Positions 20,654-30,897 of a stretch of 64,000 nucleotides of DNA are shown here, piece after piece. Both the position numbers and the translations under genes were made by a program. Position 1 is the stretch's first letter, and each line of letters starts with the position of its first letter. The notes beneath the pieces are model-generated. The model was not told the origin of the DNA and did not search any database. It saw nothing but the letters and a program-made list of their open reading frames with translations. Location of the stretch: assembly GCF_900496995.4 (NCBI RefSeq), contig NW_024470396.1, positions 1 through 64,000 of the forward strand, read 5' to 3'. The DNA is from Aquila chrysaetos chrysaetos. Lineage: Eukaryota > Chordata > Aves > Accipitriformes > Accipitridae.

Positions 20654-22676
20654 ATCCAGCCCGGCACTCCCTGTAGTTGCGGGCTGGAGGTCATAGATGG
20701 TTTTTGTGTGATGCCTGTTTGTGTAGCAGTCCCATCGGTTAGTGGTGCCTCCACTGAATTCCAGACCCTGTTGGTTTGCGGGGCACCGGGTCTCACACCC
20801 CTCCTGTAGTTTCCCTGGAAGAGATTACCTTCTTTGTCAAATTTCAATTTGTGTTGATTCGCCCAATGATATCCTTTACTACAATGAGGGCAGAAGTGAC
20901 TTACAGGTTTATCACGTTTGGATTTTTGTCGTTTAGGACAGTGCTTAGCCATATGTCCCAATTTTCCACACTCAAAACATTTCACAGTAACTTGATGAAC
21001 ATTAGTTGCTGTGACAGTGCAGCAGCTAACATGTTAGCTCTATGAGTTTCTGTCCCTATATTTTGACATATCTTAATATACTGCCCAATGTCAGTAGCTC
21101 TTCCTTTAACTGACTTCAGTGCAGCCTGAGAGTCCGTATTTGCATTCTCATAAGCCAATTGAAATAATAATGCTTTTGCAGCTTCCTGATTTTCTACCTG
21201 CCGTGTTATCGCAGCTTAAAGGCGATCAATAAAAGATACATACGGTTCCTGAGAGCCCTGTCGTATAGAGGCAAATGAAGTGGTACTTTGCCCAGTTTCA
21301 GGTACTCGTCGTATAGCCATGAGTGCAATATGAGTGGCTTGATCGAAAACTGGCTTTGGCAAAGCTGCTTGTGCCTGAGGTGTAATGTAAGGGCCTCTTC
21401 CTTGTAACATGTTTTGATCTATAGCTATCCCTGATGACAAGTTGTCCGTAATTTGTTCCACTGACAAATCATTATATTCTAACTGCCATACAGAATACTG
21501 AGCAGAAGTCAACACCATTTTCATAAGCAATTTCCAGTCCCAAGGAGTCATGGTATAAGTTCCTCCAATTGCTTCCACTAGTCCCATTGTAAATGAATTG
21601 TGTAACCCATTTTCACGAATCGATTTCCGTAATTCTTTTATCATTTCATAAGGTAAACTGTCATGCTGTGGTGGAGTATGGGGTTTGTATATAACAGGAA
21701 AAGTGAACATGGTATCACCTTGCTGTAGAGCTTTTTCTCGACAGTGTTGCATCAAGCTACGTGTATTTTTTCCCAAATCATTAAGTGAATTGTCACATTT
21801 AGTATCAAAGTCTGGTAAGGGTGGAGCTGAAGGCACTATAATGTTTTCTCCGCACCGCTGTAAAGCAGGAGCCACAGGATTAGACGGAGGCACAGAGTTA
21901 GAGGGATTAGTAGGAGAAGGAGATACAGGCAGTGCAGCAAAGCCAGGTTCCGTTTTAAGTTCTGCAAACCCTGGAGAGGGAGTACCAGGCGATTGGGGTG
22001 GGTGGGTGGGGCACGGCAGCGGCCGTGGCGGACACAGAGGCTGCGGGAGGCGGCGGCGGCGAAGGGGGTGCGAAAGCAGCGGGAGGCAGCGGCGGGGCGG
22101 CGGGGACCTGTATGCGGTGGTGAGGGTCGGCGAGCCCGCGGAGCCTGTGCTGCCCGCCCGCTCCCTGCCTGCCTGCCGGCGGGGTGGGTGCGTTAACGGT
22201 GTTAGTGCAGGCAGTGGTGGAGATAATGAGGGATATAAATCCGGCTCTTTTTCAGAGTCCACCCTGCCTGATACAAAAGAATTATTATCGGAATCAGAAT
22301 CCTGCTCGTTAGTGGCCTGCTTACAGACTGCCTCCTCAAAAGCAGTATCAGGCTGTATTGGTATGATTTTCACTGCCGGCTCTAAATGCACCAGTGCAGC
22401 ATAAATAAATCTCCATGTCATAATTAAATTTTCTGATACACCAAAGGCCAAAGTTTTTCGCTTTTGTAAATGTTCCCCAACTCACTCCCAAACCTCGCTA
22501 TCAAAAGTTCCCTCTGTGGGAAACCAGTTACAACTATCCTTTACCCATATTAAAAGTGAAGCAATTTGTCCCTCTGTTATTTTACACCCAGAGGCCCGTA
22601 AAATCTGCTGCAAAACGTTTAAGTAGAGCTTATGCTCCTGGGAAACCGATTGCCCCATGCTACGGCAATCTCGCAA
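20629..22676 (-). pseudogene. gag: gag of the betaretrovirus-like provirus, broken
   Basis: The frame opens about 167 bases after the primer site. A PSAP late-domain motif lies near 21,820-21,835. The capsid major homology region (QGSQEPYVSFIDRL) is near 21,216-21,260. The nucleocapsid has one normal CX2CX4HX4C knuckle (CFECGKLGHMAKHC) and a second in which the last Cys is His. Breaks are TGA at 22,482-22,484, TAA at 21,216-21,218 inside the homology region, and a one-base shift near 21,015 just before the first knuckle. A CpG- and GGC-rich stretch at 22,000-22,190 encodes a Pro/Arg-rich spacer. Confidence 0.87.
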
Positions 22677-22842
22677 CTCACCCGTTCCGCGGGGGTTGCC
22701 GATACCTATTTTCTCGGAGTCGTGGCCACTTCTTCAAAACTCTCCCCATTAGATGACATGGTCTCCGCAGTGAAGGGGAATCACCTCTTCTTTTCTCAGT
22801 CACGTCGTTTTCTTCTCTTAATCGTGCCGGCTTCTTCTCTCG

Positions 22843-22860
22843 ATCACGTCGGGGTCACCA
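22843..22860 (-). other. primer-binding site of the tRNA-Trp type
   Basis: The minus strand reads TGGTGACCCCGACGTGAT two bases from the 5' LTR. I recall this as the tRNA-Trp site of avian sarcoma/leukosis viruses. It is combined here with a betaretrovirus-like gag-pro-pol. Confidence 0.83.
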
Positions 22861-22862
22861 TC

Positions 22863-23231
22863 TGCGGAGACTCAATTAAGCCCTCAAACTCTCTGTGCAA
22901 GTTTCCCTTTATTTCACAGAAGAATCCAACTTATATATGTTTCAACAAAGATCCAGAAAGTACTAACGGCACACAGCCGATACTACTAGCACAGGAGGGC
23001 ATATCTGGCCCAGCTGGGATGTTTGCCAGTCCTCAGAACAGTTAAAGATAAAGACATTCCATAGACATACTCGTGACTGTCTTCAGCCACATCTTCCCAG
23101 GCCTACACAAGGCCATCCTCCAACCTGACCTTGTGAAACTAGTTCTTCAAAGGCTTGGCAAACACGCAGCACAACAAATTCTAACGGTCGCTCTTGAAAA
23201 CAAATGCCAGGTGTTCCGAGCTGCTCCCACA
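22863..23231 (-). repeat. 5' LTR of the betaretrovirus-like provirus
   Basis: The LTR is 369 bp, the same length as the 3' copy, with TG...CA ends. An AATAAA signal in the sense direction is not obvious, and the A/T-rich TATATAAG-like segment lies near 22,930. The target duplication CACGG follows immediately. Confidence 0.9.
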
Positions 23232-23445
23232 CACGGTTGTCTGAAAAATGCAAAAGCTCTAGTGGCCTGTGTCAACAACTGTACCGAAGAGGATGCAAAA
23301 ATACTTTTTGCTCTGCTCAGTTGTACTGTCTTCACAAACCTTCACAAAAAAAGGCAGCTTTGGATTCCTACCCAGTTTTATGCTAAAATTTGGGGGTTTT
23401 TTTGGGTTTTTTTTTGTTTTTTTTTTTTTCCCTCCCCTCTCTCAG

Positions 23446-23544
23446 GTGGATGTCAGCTGCCACCATTTCACCGTGGTTGCCCTTTCTTCTGCCGTGAAAG
23501 TACAAGACAGATGGAAAGATTCCGTAGTGGTCTGCAAGTACAAG
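23446..23544 (+). CDS. candidate coding exon A, unit U1 (33 codons)
   Basis: Borders are strong: a long pyrimidine run with CTCTCAG before it and AAG|GTACGC after it. The length is 99 bp, phase 0 at both ends, and open for 33 codons. The U2 copy (41,997-42,095) has the same length, phase and borders. The peptide ends RWKDSVVVCKYK here and RWKESIVVCKYK in U2. The two copies differ at 11 bases, and all 11 change an amino acid. No family is recognised. If transcribed from the unit promoter it would splice in frame to exon B. Confidence 0.55.
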
Positions 23545-24234
23545 GTACGCCTACGAAGTGTGTCTGCATTTTTCCAAAGGTACTTGCAGTATGGACTTTA
23601 AAGTTAACATTAAGAATGTGCCAACTCTCCTTCCACATTTTTTCTGTGCAATATTTTAATACGAATGCTAAAACTAAGGTCTGTTCTGGAGCACGTTACG
23701 CCTACGCCAAATTTACTTCCCTCTGTCTATTTCCTCTTCCTGAAAGCATGTAATCTTCTGTTTCCGTGCGCTTACTAGTAAATGATACCGTGAAAATAAT
23801 TTTGTACTAAAAGAGGGAAGAAACTGTTGGTAAGAGTTCAGCTGTTCAGAAGAAACGGGCTTTGTTTTCATGATAAAAGCTTTATGCTTTTGCAGCCAAT
23901 GAGTTTTTTAAAATATCTTATAGGAGTACTCGACAACCTTACTGAGATCACTAGCACCTGTACTAAAAGCAATCAAGGTCAAAGAAGAGACGTGGACAAA
24001 ACAGGACAAACTGGCGTCGCTTCCGTGTGTTTTCCAGGTTCTCCCAGGAAGCATTAGCAGCCTTGTAACTAGTGGCAGCGAGTCCTGAGGTGGTTTTGGT
24101 GAGTTACTGCTTCAATAGTGTATTTTTATTGGATGTACCTAAACATGGGCACACCCTTTTAGTGTCAAGTGAATTATTGAGGCTTATTCTTTATTTTTCA
24201 TTTTGCTTTTTGAAGTTTTCCACTTCACTTTCAG

Positions 24235-24306
24235 CTTTATTCACCAAACAAGCAAGATGCAAAGCAGCAGCAGCAGCGCAAGGGCTGTAGCTGTTGCGGT
24301 GGGCCC
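24235..24306 (+). CDS. candidate coding exon B, unit U1 (24 codons, Gln run and Cys cluster)
   Basis: The acceptor is CACTTTCAG and the donor GGCCC|GTAAGC. The exon is 72 bp, phase 0, and encodes LYSPNKQDAK, a run of four Gln, then RKGCSCCGG. The U2 copy (43,572-43,646) is 75 bp because of one extra CAG, which keeps the frame. Other differences are confined to the last two codons. Such in-frame variation is what a coding exon would show. The product is unknown. Confidence 0.55.
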
Positions 24307-24499
24307 GTAAGCGTAGATTCTGATTGGGTATGACCTCGTCCCGCAGCCTCCCGGGGTTCTCTCCCTGCAGCAGTGGTGTAAGGAAGGGAGGAGATGTCTT
24401 CCAACGCCGGCAAGAGTGTTTACTTGTATGCTAAGAAGGTGTTCAAAATGGTATCAATTAGCCTAAATGCTGATTTTAAGGGTTCAAATCACTCTTAAC

Positions 24500-24758
24500 T
24501 TTTAAAGGAGGTGGTGTATTTCGAGCTGACCTGTTTACCTGGAATCCTCCTTTAGCTCAGCGACTCTTCTCGGGCACCCCCAGCCTCCGCTGGCAGGGCG
24601 GTATGAGAAGCTGGAAGGTCCTTGACTTAGTATAAACACCGCTTAGCAACAGCTAAAGCGTCGGTGTGTTGTCAACATTATTCTCATCCTAAATCTAAAA
24701 TGGCCCTGTACCAGCTACTCAGAAGAAAACTAACTTTATTCCAGCCGAAACCAGAACA
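24500..24758 (-). repeat. ERV-L LTR 5' half (minus), unit U1
   Basis: On the minus strand this reads from TGTTCTGGTTTCGGC through the block shared with the solo LTR at 62,640-62,814 (AGTAGCTGGTACAGG..., ...GCTTCTCAT). It ends about 24,500 in sequence shared with 28,700-28,790. The matching 3' half of such an LTR lies at 25,400-25,590 but on the plus strand. Confidence 0.7.
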
Positions 24759-25399
24759 ACCCCCAACCCCCTGATTCTGGGTCTGCAATGGAAAAAACCA
24801 AACGAATTTGGGACTCCTGGGAAAGCCAAGTCCGCCTGGATTTGTGCAGCTGGAAAGCAAAAAACCCACCCCGTTTTCATGCACAAAACCACAACCAAAA
24901 GATCACCCTTTTTATGTTGGGGAAAAGCACTGAAACACACCCCAAACTGAGTATTTTGAAAAAGCAAAAAACTCCCCAGTTTGGGGAAGATTGGGAGTGA
25001 AGCACGGGCAGTTTGAGGGGCATTGCTGGGGGTCCTCCCAGTGTGCATTATCTGGTGTGGATTCTCTGTTATCCCAGGTGAGTTACCTGCTGTGGATCAT
25101 CCTGGGTGGACTCCCTGGGGTAGGTCATCCCCACCCATGTCCCCCCCCGTGCACCTTTGTACCCTCACCTACCCTCCCCCCGTGTGTGTTTCTCCCCCAT
25201 GTGCCCCCCGTTGCTCCGGCCCGCCCCCTTCACCCACGCGAGTTTTTAACCCATGCGAGTTGTTTCCCCCCACATCCCTTGCTCCCCCCTATCTCCTGCC
25301 CCCCCTCTTCCCCTCCTCCATATTCCACGCCACCCCCCCGCGCCCCCATCATCCGTCAGGCTTCAGACCCCTGGCATGCTGCCTGCACCCCGTTCTCTG
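24759..25399. repeat. intervening low-complexity, C-rich and A-rich sequence between LTR halves
   Basis: An A- and C-rich stretch at 24,760-24,990 is followed by C-rich DNA. The segment at 25,020-25,135 resembles 28,910-29,050 in the palindrome arm, with a shared GTGTGGAT...ATCTGGTGT stretch. No exon is evident. The U2 copy is 44,100-44,755. Confidence 0.55.
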
Positions 25400-25590
25400 T
25401 CATTTTTTTTTCTTCTTTTCCTTACAAGTTGTTGTTGTTGTTTCTTTTTAATGATTAAACTGTTTTTGTTTCAAGCCACGAGTTTTCTCACTTCCACCCT
25501 TCCGATTGTCTCCCCATCCCACTGGGGGCGGGGGGGAGCGAGTGAGCGGTCGCATGGGGCTTCGTTGCTGGCTGGCGTTAAACCACGACA
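25400..25590 (+). repeat. ERV-L LTR 3' half (plus), unit U1
   Basis: This plus-strand segment ends in GGCGTTAAACCACGACA, the terminus of the ERV-L LTR family. Before it lies GAGTGAGCGGTCGC and the pyrimidine-rich stretch equivalent to 3,470-3,560 on the other strand. Its partner 5' half at 24,500-24,758 is inverted, so the LTR has an internal inversion. The U2 copy is 44,756-44,947. Confidence 0.7.
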
Positions 25591-25690
25591 CAAGGTGAGT
25601 CGGAAGCCCTGCCTGGCTCATCCTGGAGGCTCTCTGCGTTCCTCCTGCCATCTTGATGGGCCGTCCTTGTTCTTCCTTGCCGCTTTATAG

Positions 25691-25734
25691 CGAGCGCCTC
25701 TTGCTCCGTAAGCAGCAGTACTCGGGCCGTGCAG
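25691..25734 (+). CDS. candidate coding exon C, unit U1 (44 bp)
   Basis: The acceptor is CTTTATAG and the donor TGCAG|GTACTG. All 44 bases are identical in U2 (45,048-45,091), although flanking sequence has diverged. One frame reads ERLLLRKQQYSGRA and joins in phase to the GSKDG... reading of the next segment. Exon B ends in phase 0, so another exon would be needed between B and C, or C belongs to a different transcript. Confidence 0.45.
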
Positions 25735-25817
25735 GTACTGCGCGTTGCAGGCAGCAAAGGGCAATTGTGACGCTTGCTGGCGGGAGCGGCAAGGAGTGCG
25801 GAGCCGCGCTCCTGTAG

Positions 25818-25870
25818 GGAGCAAAGATGGAACCTCGAGGGCTCTGCGGTCATCTGCTGAGGACATCTAA
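25818..25870 (+). CDS. candidate terminal exon D, unit U1
   Basis: The exon follows CTCCTGTAG. In the phase set by exon C it reads GSKDGTSRALRSSAEDI and then TAA. In U2 (45,174-45,299) the TAA is TAC and the frame runs on for 24 more codons to another TAA. Upstream sequence is conserved between units. Function is unknown. Confidence 0.4.
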
Positions 25871-26740
25871 TATCCCGACGCGCCTCTTTGCTTTCCCTGC
25901 TTCACGTCTAATTACTTGGCACGCCAGAGGGCAGGGCGGTAAGTAACACCGTGCAACGTCTCTTCGGTAAGAGACAAGCCCCGCACAAGAAGCCTTGCGT
26001 GCGTGCAGGATTAGGAGAGCGGAGTTGTGCTAGCACAGAGGTGAGGAAAGGTGCGCCCACCCCAACAGAGCCCCAGGATCGCCAGGGTATCGCTCACTTG
26101 CAGATCGGCCGCTGGCCTGTGGTCCGCTGGGACGCGCCGTTTCCTGCTGAACAGAGCTGCCCCTCTGGCACGAAGCAGCTTTGGGTCTCTTGTGGCCTGC
26201 CTTCAGGCTGTCACCTGAACCAGGCGTTGGTTTTTTGTTTTTTTTTGTTTTTTTGGTTTTTTTTTTTTTTTTTTAAATCTCTCGCCAGCATCTGTTGACT
26301 GGCTGCTGTTCCTCCCACAACCCTGATGCCACGCGCAGACGGATACAGTGGTCCCTGGGGCTTGGTCGAGGGCAACCCCTCCCCCCCCCCCAGCCCTTTG
26401 CGGGTTCCCTGCGCTGCTTCTCCTCTCTAGATAATGGGGTGGGGGGGCAGGGACAGAAGCGACCACCCGAATTGTCTGTTGTTTGCGCTTGACTGCTGTA
26501 ACCGCTCCAGCCACTCGGGTGCTTTTTGGAAGGGAGGCAATGAAGGTGACTGCCCGGGCTGCGAGTGGGGAAAGGGCAGGGCAATGTAAGCCCTGTGCCC
26601 CCAGTAAGTAGTTACTGCCTATGGCTGGTCTCTACTGGGCTGGGCTGAGCTGTCAGTCATGTCTCAATCAGCTGATGCTCAGAAGAGGATTGTTACTGGG
26701 ATGCTGCTGCCCGGCGACCGAAGGTGGGAACTGGCGTTTG
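25871..26740. other. 3' flank of U1 and spacer before the U2 promoter array
   Basis: This segment is collinear with 45,300-46,060. It includes T-runs at 26,229-26,276 and C/G homopolymer runs near 26,380-26,450. No gene is recognised. Sequence just before the array (CAGCTGATGCTCAGAAGAGGAT) is present in both copies. Confidence 0.5.
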
Positions 26741-27320
26741 GGAGGCGCGCATGCGCGGTGGGGTGTGTGGCTGGGCCCCTGCTGTTGCCTGGCAACCGGG
26801 AGGCGGTACGGCAGCTGGGGAGGCGCGCATGCGCGGTAACGCCTTTTACGGCACTCGCCGCTGCTGCCTGGCAGCCAAAGCGCGACACGGCGTCTCGGCA
26901 TTCGCGCATGCGCGGTGGCGCGCTTTACGGCGCTCCTGCTGTTGCTTGGCAACCAAAACGCTGTACGGCGGCTGAGGCAACCGCGCATGCGCGCTGCGCC
27001 TTTTACGGCGGTCTCCGCTGTTGCCTAGCTACCAGAGCGCGACACGGCGTCTCGGCAACCGCGCATGCGCGGCGGTGCGGTTTACGGCGCTCCTGCTGTT
27101 GCCTGGCAAGCAGAACGCGGTACAGCAGCTCGGGAGCCGTGCATGCGTGCTGGTGGTGCGTTTCGTCAGCGCTCTCTTCCGCCACCTTGTGGCCAAAGTT
27201 CGGTACTGCAGCTGGGGAGCTGCGCATGAGGTTGTGCCAAGCGCTCGCCGCTGCCACCCTGCGACCAATGTGCGGTACTGCAGCTCGGAGGCTGCGAGTG
27301 CGCGGGGCTGCCCCTGTCCT
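26741..27320 (+). promoter_or_regulatory. tandem NRF1/RFX promoter-like array of unit U2
   Basis: The unit length is about 78.6 bp. Perfect GCGCATGCGC cores start at 26,747, 26,825, 26,904, 26,983 and 27,061, with degenerate ones at about 27,140 and 27,222. X-box-like motifs (GTTGCCTGGCAAC type) start at 26,784, 26,863 (variant), 26,941, 27,020 (variant) and 27,098 (last base changed). The two series alternate with the same spacing. The array is CpG-rich and sits directly upstream of the U2 5' exon region. NRF1 and RFX factors are known to bind these motif types. Use as a bidirectional or testis/cilia-type promoter is my inference. Confidence 0.75.
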
Positions 27321-27544
27321 GCACGTGCCGTCCGACGGGAATGGCAACGCGGCACCGGCGGGAGGTGCCGCCGCGCTCGTTGCTTCCTCCCGGTAAGGAA
27401 ACGCCGCCGGAAAGGAAAGCTTGCGTGGGCTGTCTCTGCCCGGCCTCCCTCTCCGTGCGGCGCGGGAGCACAAAGGGACAGGCGGGGCACTTACCGGCTG
27501 TGGGCAGGAGCTGCTGCAGCTGAAGCTGGAGAGGCCAGAGAAAG
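27321..27544 (+). other. candidate 5' exon of unit U2
   Basis: This lies downstream of the array and is collinear with 1,390-1,695 in U1. It ends at GAGAAAG|GTAGAG. It has a GC-rich, leader-like composition, and its 5' limit is unknown. Confidence 0.4.
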
Positions 27545-27799
27545 GTAGAGAAGAAGAAATGGAAGGCCGGCCGGCAGCTGCCTCCCGCTGCAGGCAAGAG
27601 AGAGCCTGCCTCTCGGCCTGTGGAAGGATCCCTCTTCGTAGTCCACAGCAGGTCAGACCGGCAGGGCGCACCGCAGGGTCCGTATGGAGCACCGATGGTG
27701 CGGCGCGGTACCGCCGCGTAGTGTGCGGGCGAGCGAGGCTCCGTGCCTAGGAAGCCTCGTCTTGCAAGACCTGTGAGACACGTGTTCTCCTAGGGGGAG

Positions 27800-27898
27800 G
27801 GCAGCCGGAGTTACAGCAGAGGAGGGGAGCGGGAGAGGAGCAGAAAGAAGCGTCTGAACTGGCAAATTCTCCTGGCAGCGCCAAGAACGAGAGCTGTG
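27800..27898 (+). CDS. candidate coding exon of unit U2 (acidic, EASEL.SPGS..ESCG)
   Basis: The donor GAGCTGTG|GTGAGC is shared with U1. The open frame gives KEASELANSPGSAKNESCG. A possible acceptor (TTCTCCTAG) lies near 27,791. Two bases differ in the last codons from U1, both giving replacements. Downstream the palindrome begins within the first intron. Confidence 0.35.
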
Positions 27899-28051
27899 GT
27901 GAGCCCCGGGCCCTCGGGGCCCCATCTCTCTCCCCTCTTCTGCATTCTGGTCCCTCCCTGCCCCTCCCCTGGCCCCCTCTCTTTCCCACACCACTGTTTG
28001 TTTTTTTTTTGTTGTTGTTTTTTTTTTTCCTTTCCTCCCTTGTACCTCTGA

Positions 28052-28570
28052 TACTGAAAAGCCGGTCGAAGAAACTCTCGAAGGCTCGTTTTGGAGTTTT
28101 AGAGAGCAGGCATTCTTCATTGCAGCGCTGGATGCACGGGGGATAGTTCCACCTCGCGTGCATGCCACAGCTTTAGCACAAACAGGTTATATAGACTAAC
28201 TAATTGCATATTAATCAGATTAGTATACGTATACGTAAAACCGATGGCAACTGATTATCGTAGCGCTGCCTACATCCGATCATGCGCAATGAAGGATCCG
28301 TCTGAGACGAAGGGCTGCTTTTGCGACCACCGACCCATCTGAAGTTCTTGCTGGCTGTCCTTGAAGTCTTTATTCTTGTCCTTGTTCTTTGATCTTGAAG
28401 CTTAACGCAGTTTCAATCGCATGTGGTCAGTTTCAGCATTGTTCTCATCTAGCGTACAGGAATATCTAGTCATAAGAGCAAACAACTGCAAAACTTATGA
28501 ATAATTACTAGTTAATCACTTTTGTAAAAACTTTTACAAAGTTTTTTACAAAGTCAAAACTTTTACAAAG
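28052..28570 (-). mobile_element. LTR at the outer edge of the left arm
   Basis: In the minus sense this ends with CGGCTTTTCAGTATCA at 28,052 and contains a TATATAA box near 28,180. The polyadenylation signal, AATAAA in the right arm (61,017-61,022), is AATGAA here. The far end is uncertain and lies about where tandem TTTTACAAAG words occur (28,525-28,575). Confidence 0.65.
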
Positions 28571-29945
28571 TTTTGTAATTATGTACCCCAGCTACCCTTT
28601 GTCTACTGTTTCAACCATAATGTTAATATAAGATCATTTATCAAATCTCACTTATACGGTTATCTAGCAGCAAACCAGTGTTCATCAGTCTACCTTCTAA
28701 AGGATGTGTTGTATTGTGAGCTGACCTGTTTAGCTTGAGTCCTAATAAGGGCACCTGCTAGCCTCTCCCTTTGCTGGAATTCCTCTACTCATTTGGTGTT
28801 ATTTCTTTAATATGCTGAAATACAAGTTGTGATTTTCATTTTCCAGATGTGTTGTCGTAAGGGTGTGGTGATGCTCAGCAGATGCCCCATCCTGTTGGAA
28901 GCACCCCCTCCATGGGGCAGGCAGTGTGGATTATCTGGTGTTGGGTCAAGAACCCAGAGTGGAATTGCTGTTGCAGATTATCCTAGACGAGTTTACCTAC
29001 TGTGGATTACCTGGGTGGAGCCCCTGGTGAAGGTAAACCTCATGCATGCCCCCCCCCCAGCCTGTGCATGTTCTTGTGCACACATCATACCACCCCAGAC
29101 TATCCATCTAACCCACCTTCCACGCGAGTTGTTTCCCATGCCGATTGGTGAGGGCGTCACCCCCTTCCCCCCACCCGCCGTGTATCCCCGAAGTTCCATG
29201 TTTTCTTGGTGTCATTTGTGGCTGCTGCCCCCGTGTAAACCGCGGGGGGCGTGGCTTCTGCTGACCCTTTGCTGTGTGACTGCAGGGGGCATCATTGCCC
29301 CCCCCCCCCCCCAGCCTGTCCTTGTGGGGCATGGCTGCTGCCTGGTCCCCCCCGTGTATTTCCATGTTTTTTTGGTGTCTTTTGCGCTTTGGGACCCTTG
29401 TACCTCTGTTAAGGGAGTCAGTTGGAGACACGCTCAGGGTGACTCTGAATCATTGGCTATTCACAGTAAATAATTTATTTTGCAACCAGAGATATTTTGG
29501 AGATGGAATTCTTAAGGGATCTAATTCTGCTTTTTGATTCATTGCTATCCAGAAGGTGGTTCTGGTAGAAGTTAGGTGGTATGCGCGGTCTTGCTAGAAA
29601 TGAAACATAACCCCAGAGCGTTTTGGCTTTTTTATAAGAAACTAAAGCACATCAATTTTGATAACAACACTGTCATTGCATTTAATGAGCTAGTTTCTAA
29701 CATAGTTTAGAAGGACATCTATCGCTTTCTATCTACACCCCAGAAAAATTAAGTTTAATTCCCTACCCGGTCACATTGCTGATGCAATTAGGTGTAGTAC
29801 AGGAGCAAGTAGTGTCATTTCCTGGAGGGGTTACTTTCTCTGTTCAGGGCTTTGCTTGCTGTAAATTTCAGGCAGGTGAGAACAGTGCTGCTGCTCCTCC
29901 AGCTGACTTAATAACTTCTGGTGGTTTGCCCTTCCCCTTTCCCAG
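28571..29945. repeat. arm sequence related to the unit 3' repeats; C-run region
   Basis: At 28,700-28,790 (GAGCTGACCTGTTTAGC...) and 28,910-29,050 it resembles 24,510-24,560 and 25,020-25,135 of the units. This suggests a shared older repeat. C-runs occur at 29,050-29,062 and 29,297-29,314. A possible acceptor (CATTTTCCAG) lies at 28,849. No confident exon is seen before 29,946. Confidence 0.5.
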
Positions 29946-30115
29946 GTGATTACGCTAAGGGTGGTGGGCGGAGGCTCGGGGTATTTGACCCACAGCCTCT
30001 GCTGAGGAAGCTCATTGTGCTCTTGGGTTTCTTTGGTGTTAGTGCTCAGCTCTTGCTTGAGTCCTTTGCAGCTTTTGAGCTGGCACAGCCCTTTGGGAAG
30101 AGGTATCTGCCTGAG
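29946..30115 (+). CDS. candidate coding exon, 170 bp, left arm
   Basis: The exon has TTTCCCAG before it and CTGAG|GTAAGA after it. It is open for 56 codons after two leading bases. The peptide is basic at first (GGGRRLG), then has LLRKLIVLLGF and a run with LLLESFAAFELAQPFGKR. The right-arm copy (58,279-58,448) has the same length, phase and borders, with several replacements but no stop or indel. I do not recognise the family. An intact exon in both arms suggests a real gene or a very recent duplication. Confidence 0.5.
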
Positions 30116-30897
30116 GTAAGAGCTTCAGGACCAGTCAAGGTTCAGCAGCATGTCTAGTAGAAAGTAACACCTGTATGCAGCTTTTTTTTTTTTTTTTTTC
30201 AGGTCAGTAACTTTGTTTTGAGTGTTCAGGGGTAGAAAGATGGTTTAATAGCATGCATTGTTTGTTTTTTTTTTTAATTTTTCATGCATTGTATTTTCCT
30301 GGAATTCCCAACTTTATTGAAAACGGAACCTTGTTTTTTTTCACCAGTTCTGCTGTATACTGTGTAAGTTGCTGCTATCTCTCTTAACAGGACTGATGGT
30401 GACATTGTTTAGCAGGGGTTAGGGTGAGCGTCTTGTATGCGTCTGTATATGGAGTTTTAGTATTTCTGAAGAAAGCAGAAGGGCCATGAGGCACAGTGCC
30501 TTTCAGGGTCTGGGACGCCTCGTCGCCTTTCCTCGTTGCCCACAGAATGCCATGTTGTCCCTAGAAGCTTTGCAGCTTGTGGCAGGCCCCTCGTAGATTA
30601 CAAACCTTAGGACTTAACTTCATTTTGTGGGCATGTGGCAGAGCTCAGAGTCTCTGGGGAGTTGTAAGATAGGAGGTGCCCCCAGCATTTGGGATGTGGC
30701 TCAGAAGAGCGGCTCCTGAGGAGTAGCCACTGAAGGGGGTTCAGGGGTGCAAATGGAGGGCAGGAGGTGTCAGGAAGCAGTGGGGTTCCTTTCCTGACAG
30801 TTAAGAAGAAAAGGGGTTTCTAAAGTTTTGGGACTGGTGGGGAAAGGGAGGAGGGTTCACCAGGCTTTCTCAGATGAGTTTTGCAGTTGGATTTGGA

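Larger units (their letters stand above)
14494..23236 (-). mobile_element. betaretrovirus-like (class II) provirus, decayed, 5-bp target duplication
   Basis: Two 369-bp LTRs bracket gag, dUTPase-protease, pol and env remnants on the minus strand. The flanks share CACGG (14,494-14,498 and 23,232-23,236). The LTRs differ at 9 positions by my reading (about 2.4%), so this insertion is older than the ERV-L. The frame layout is gag, then pro, then pol, each one frame back with short overlaps, and a dUTPase is fused to protease, as in betaretroviruses. The primer site is of the tRNA-Trp type known in avian leukosis viruses. Several stops and frameshifts, an env deletion and a nested LTR make it non-functional. 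Confidence 0.92.

Noticed and set aside
20600..20660. Slippery heptamer for the gag-pro frameshift
   Set aside because: The overlap is in the -1 frame, but the nearest candidate (around GGATTTG) is out of register with the classic pattern, so none is claimed.
30415..30428. Telomere-like GGTTAGGGTGAG
   Set aside because: A single partial unit. No tandem TTAGGG is present.
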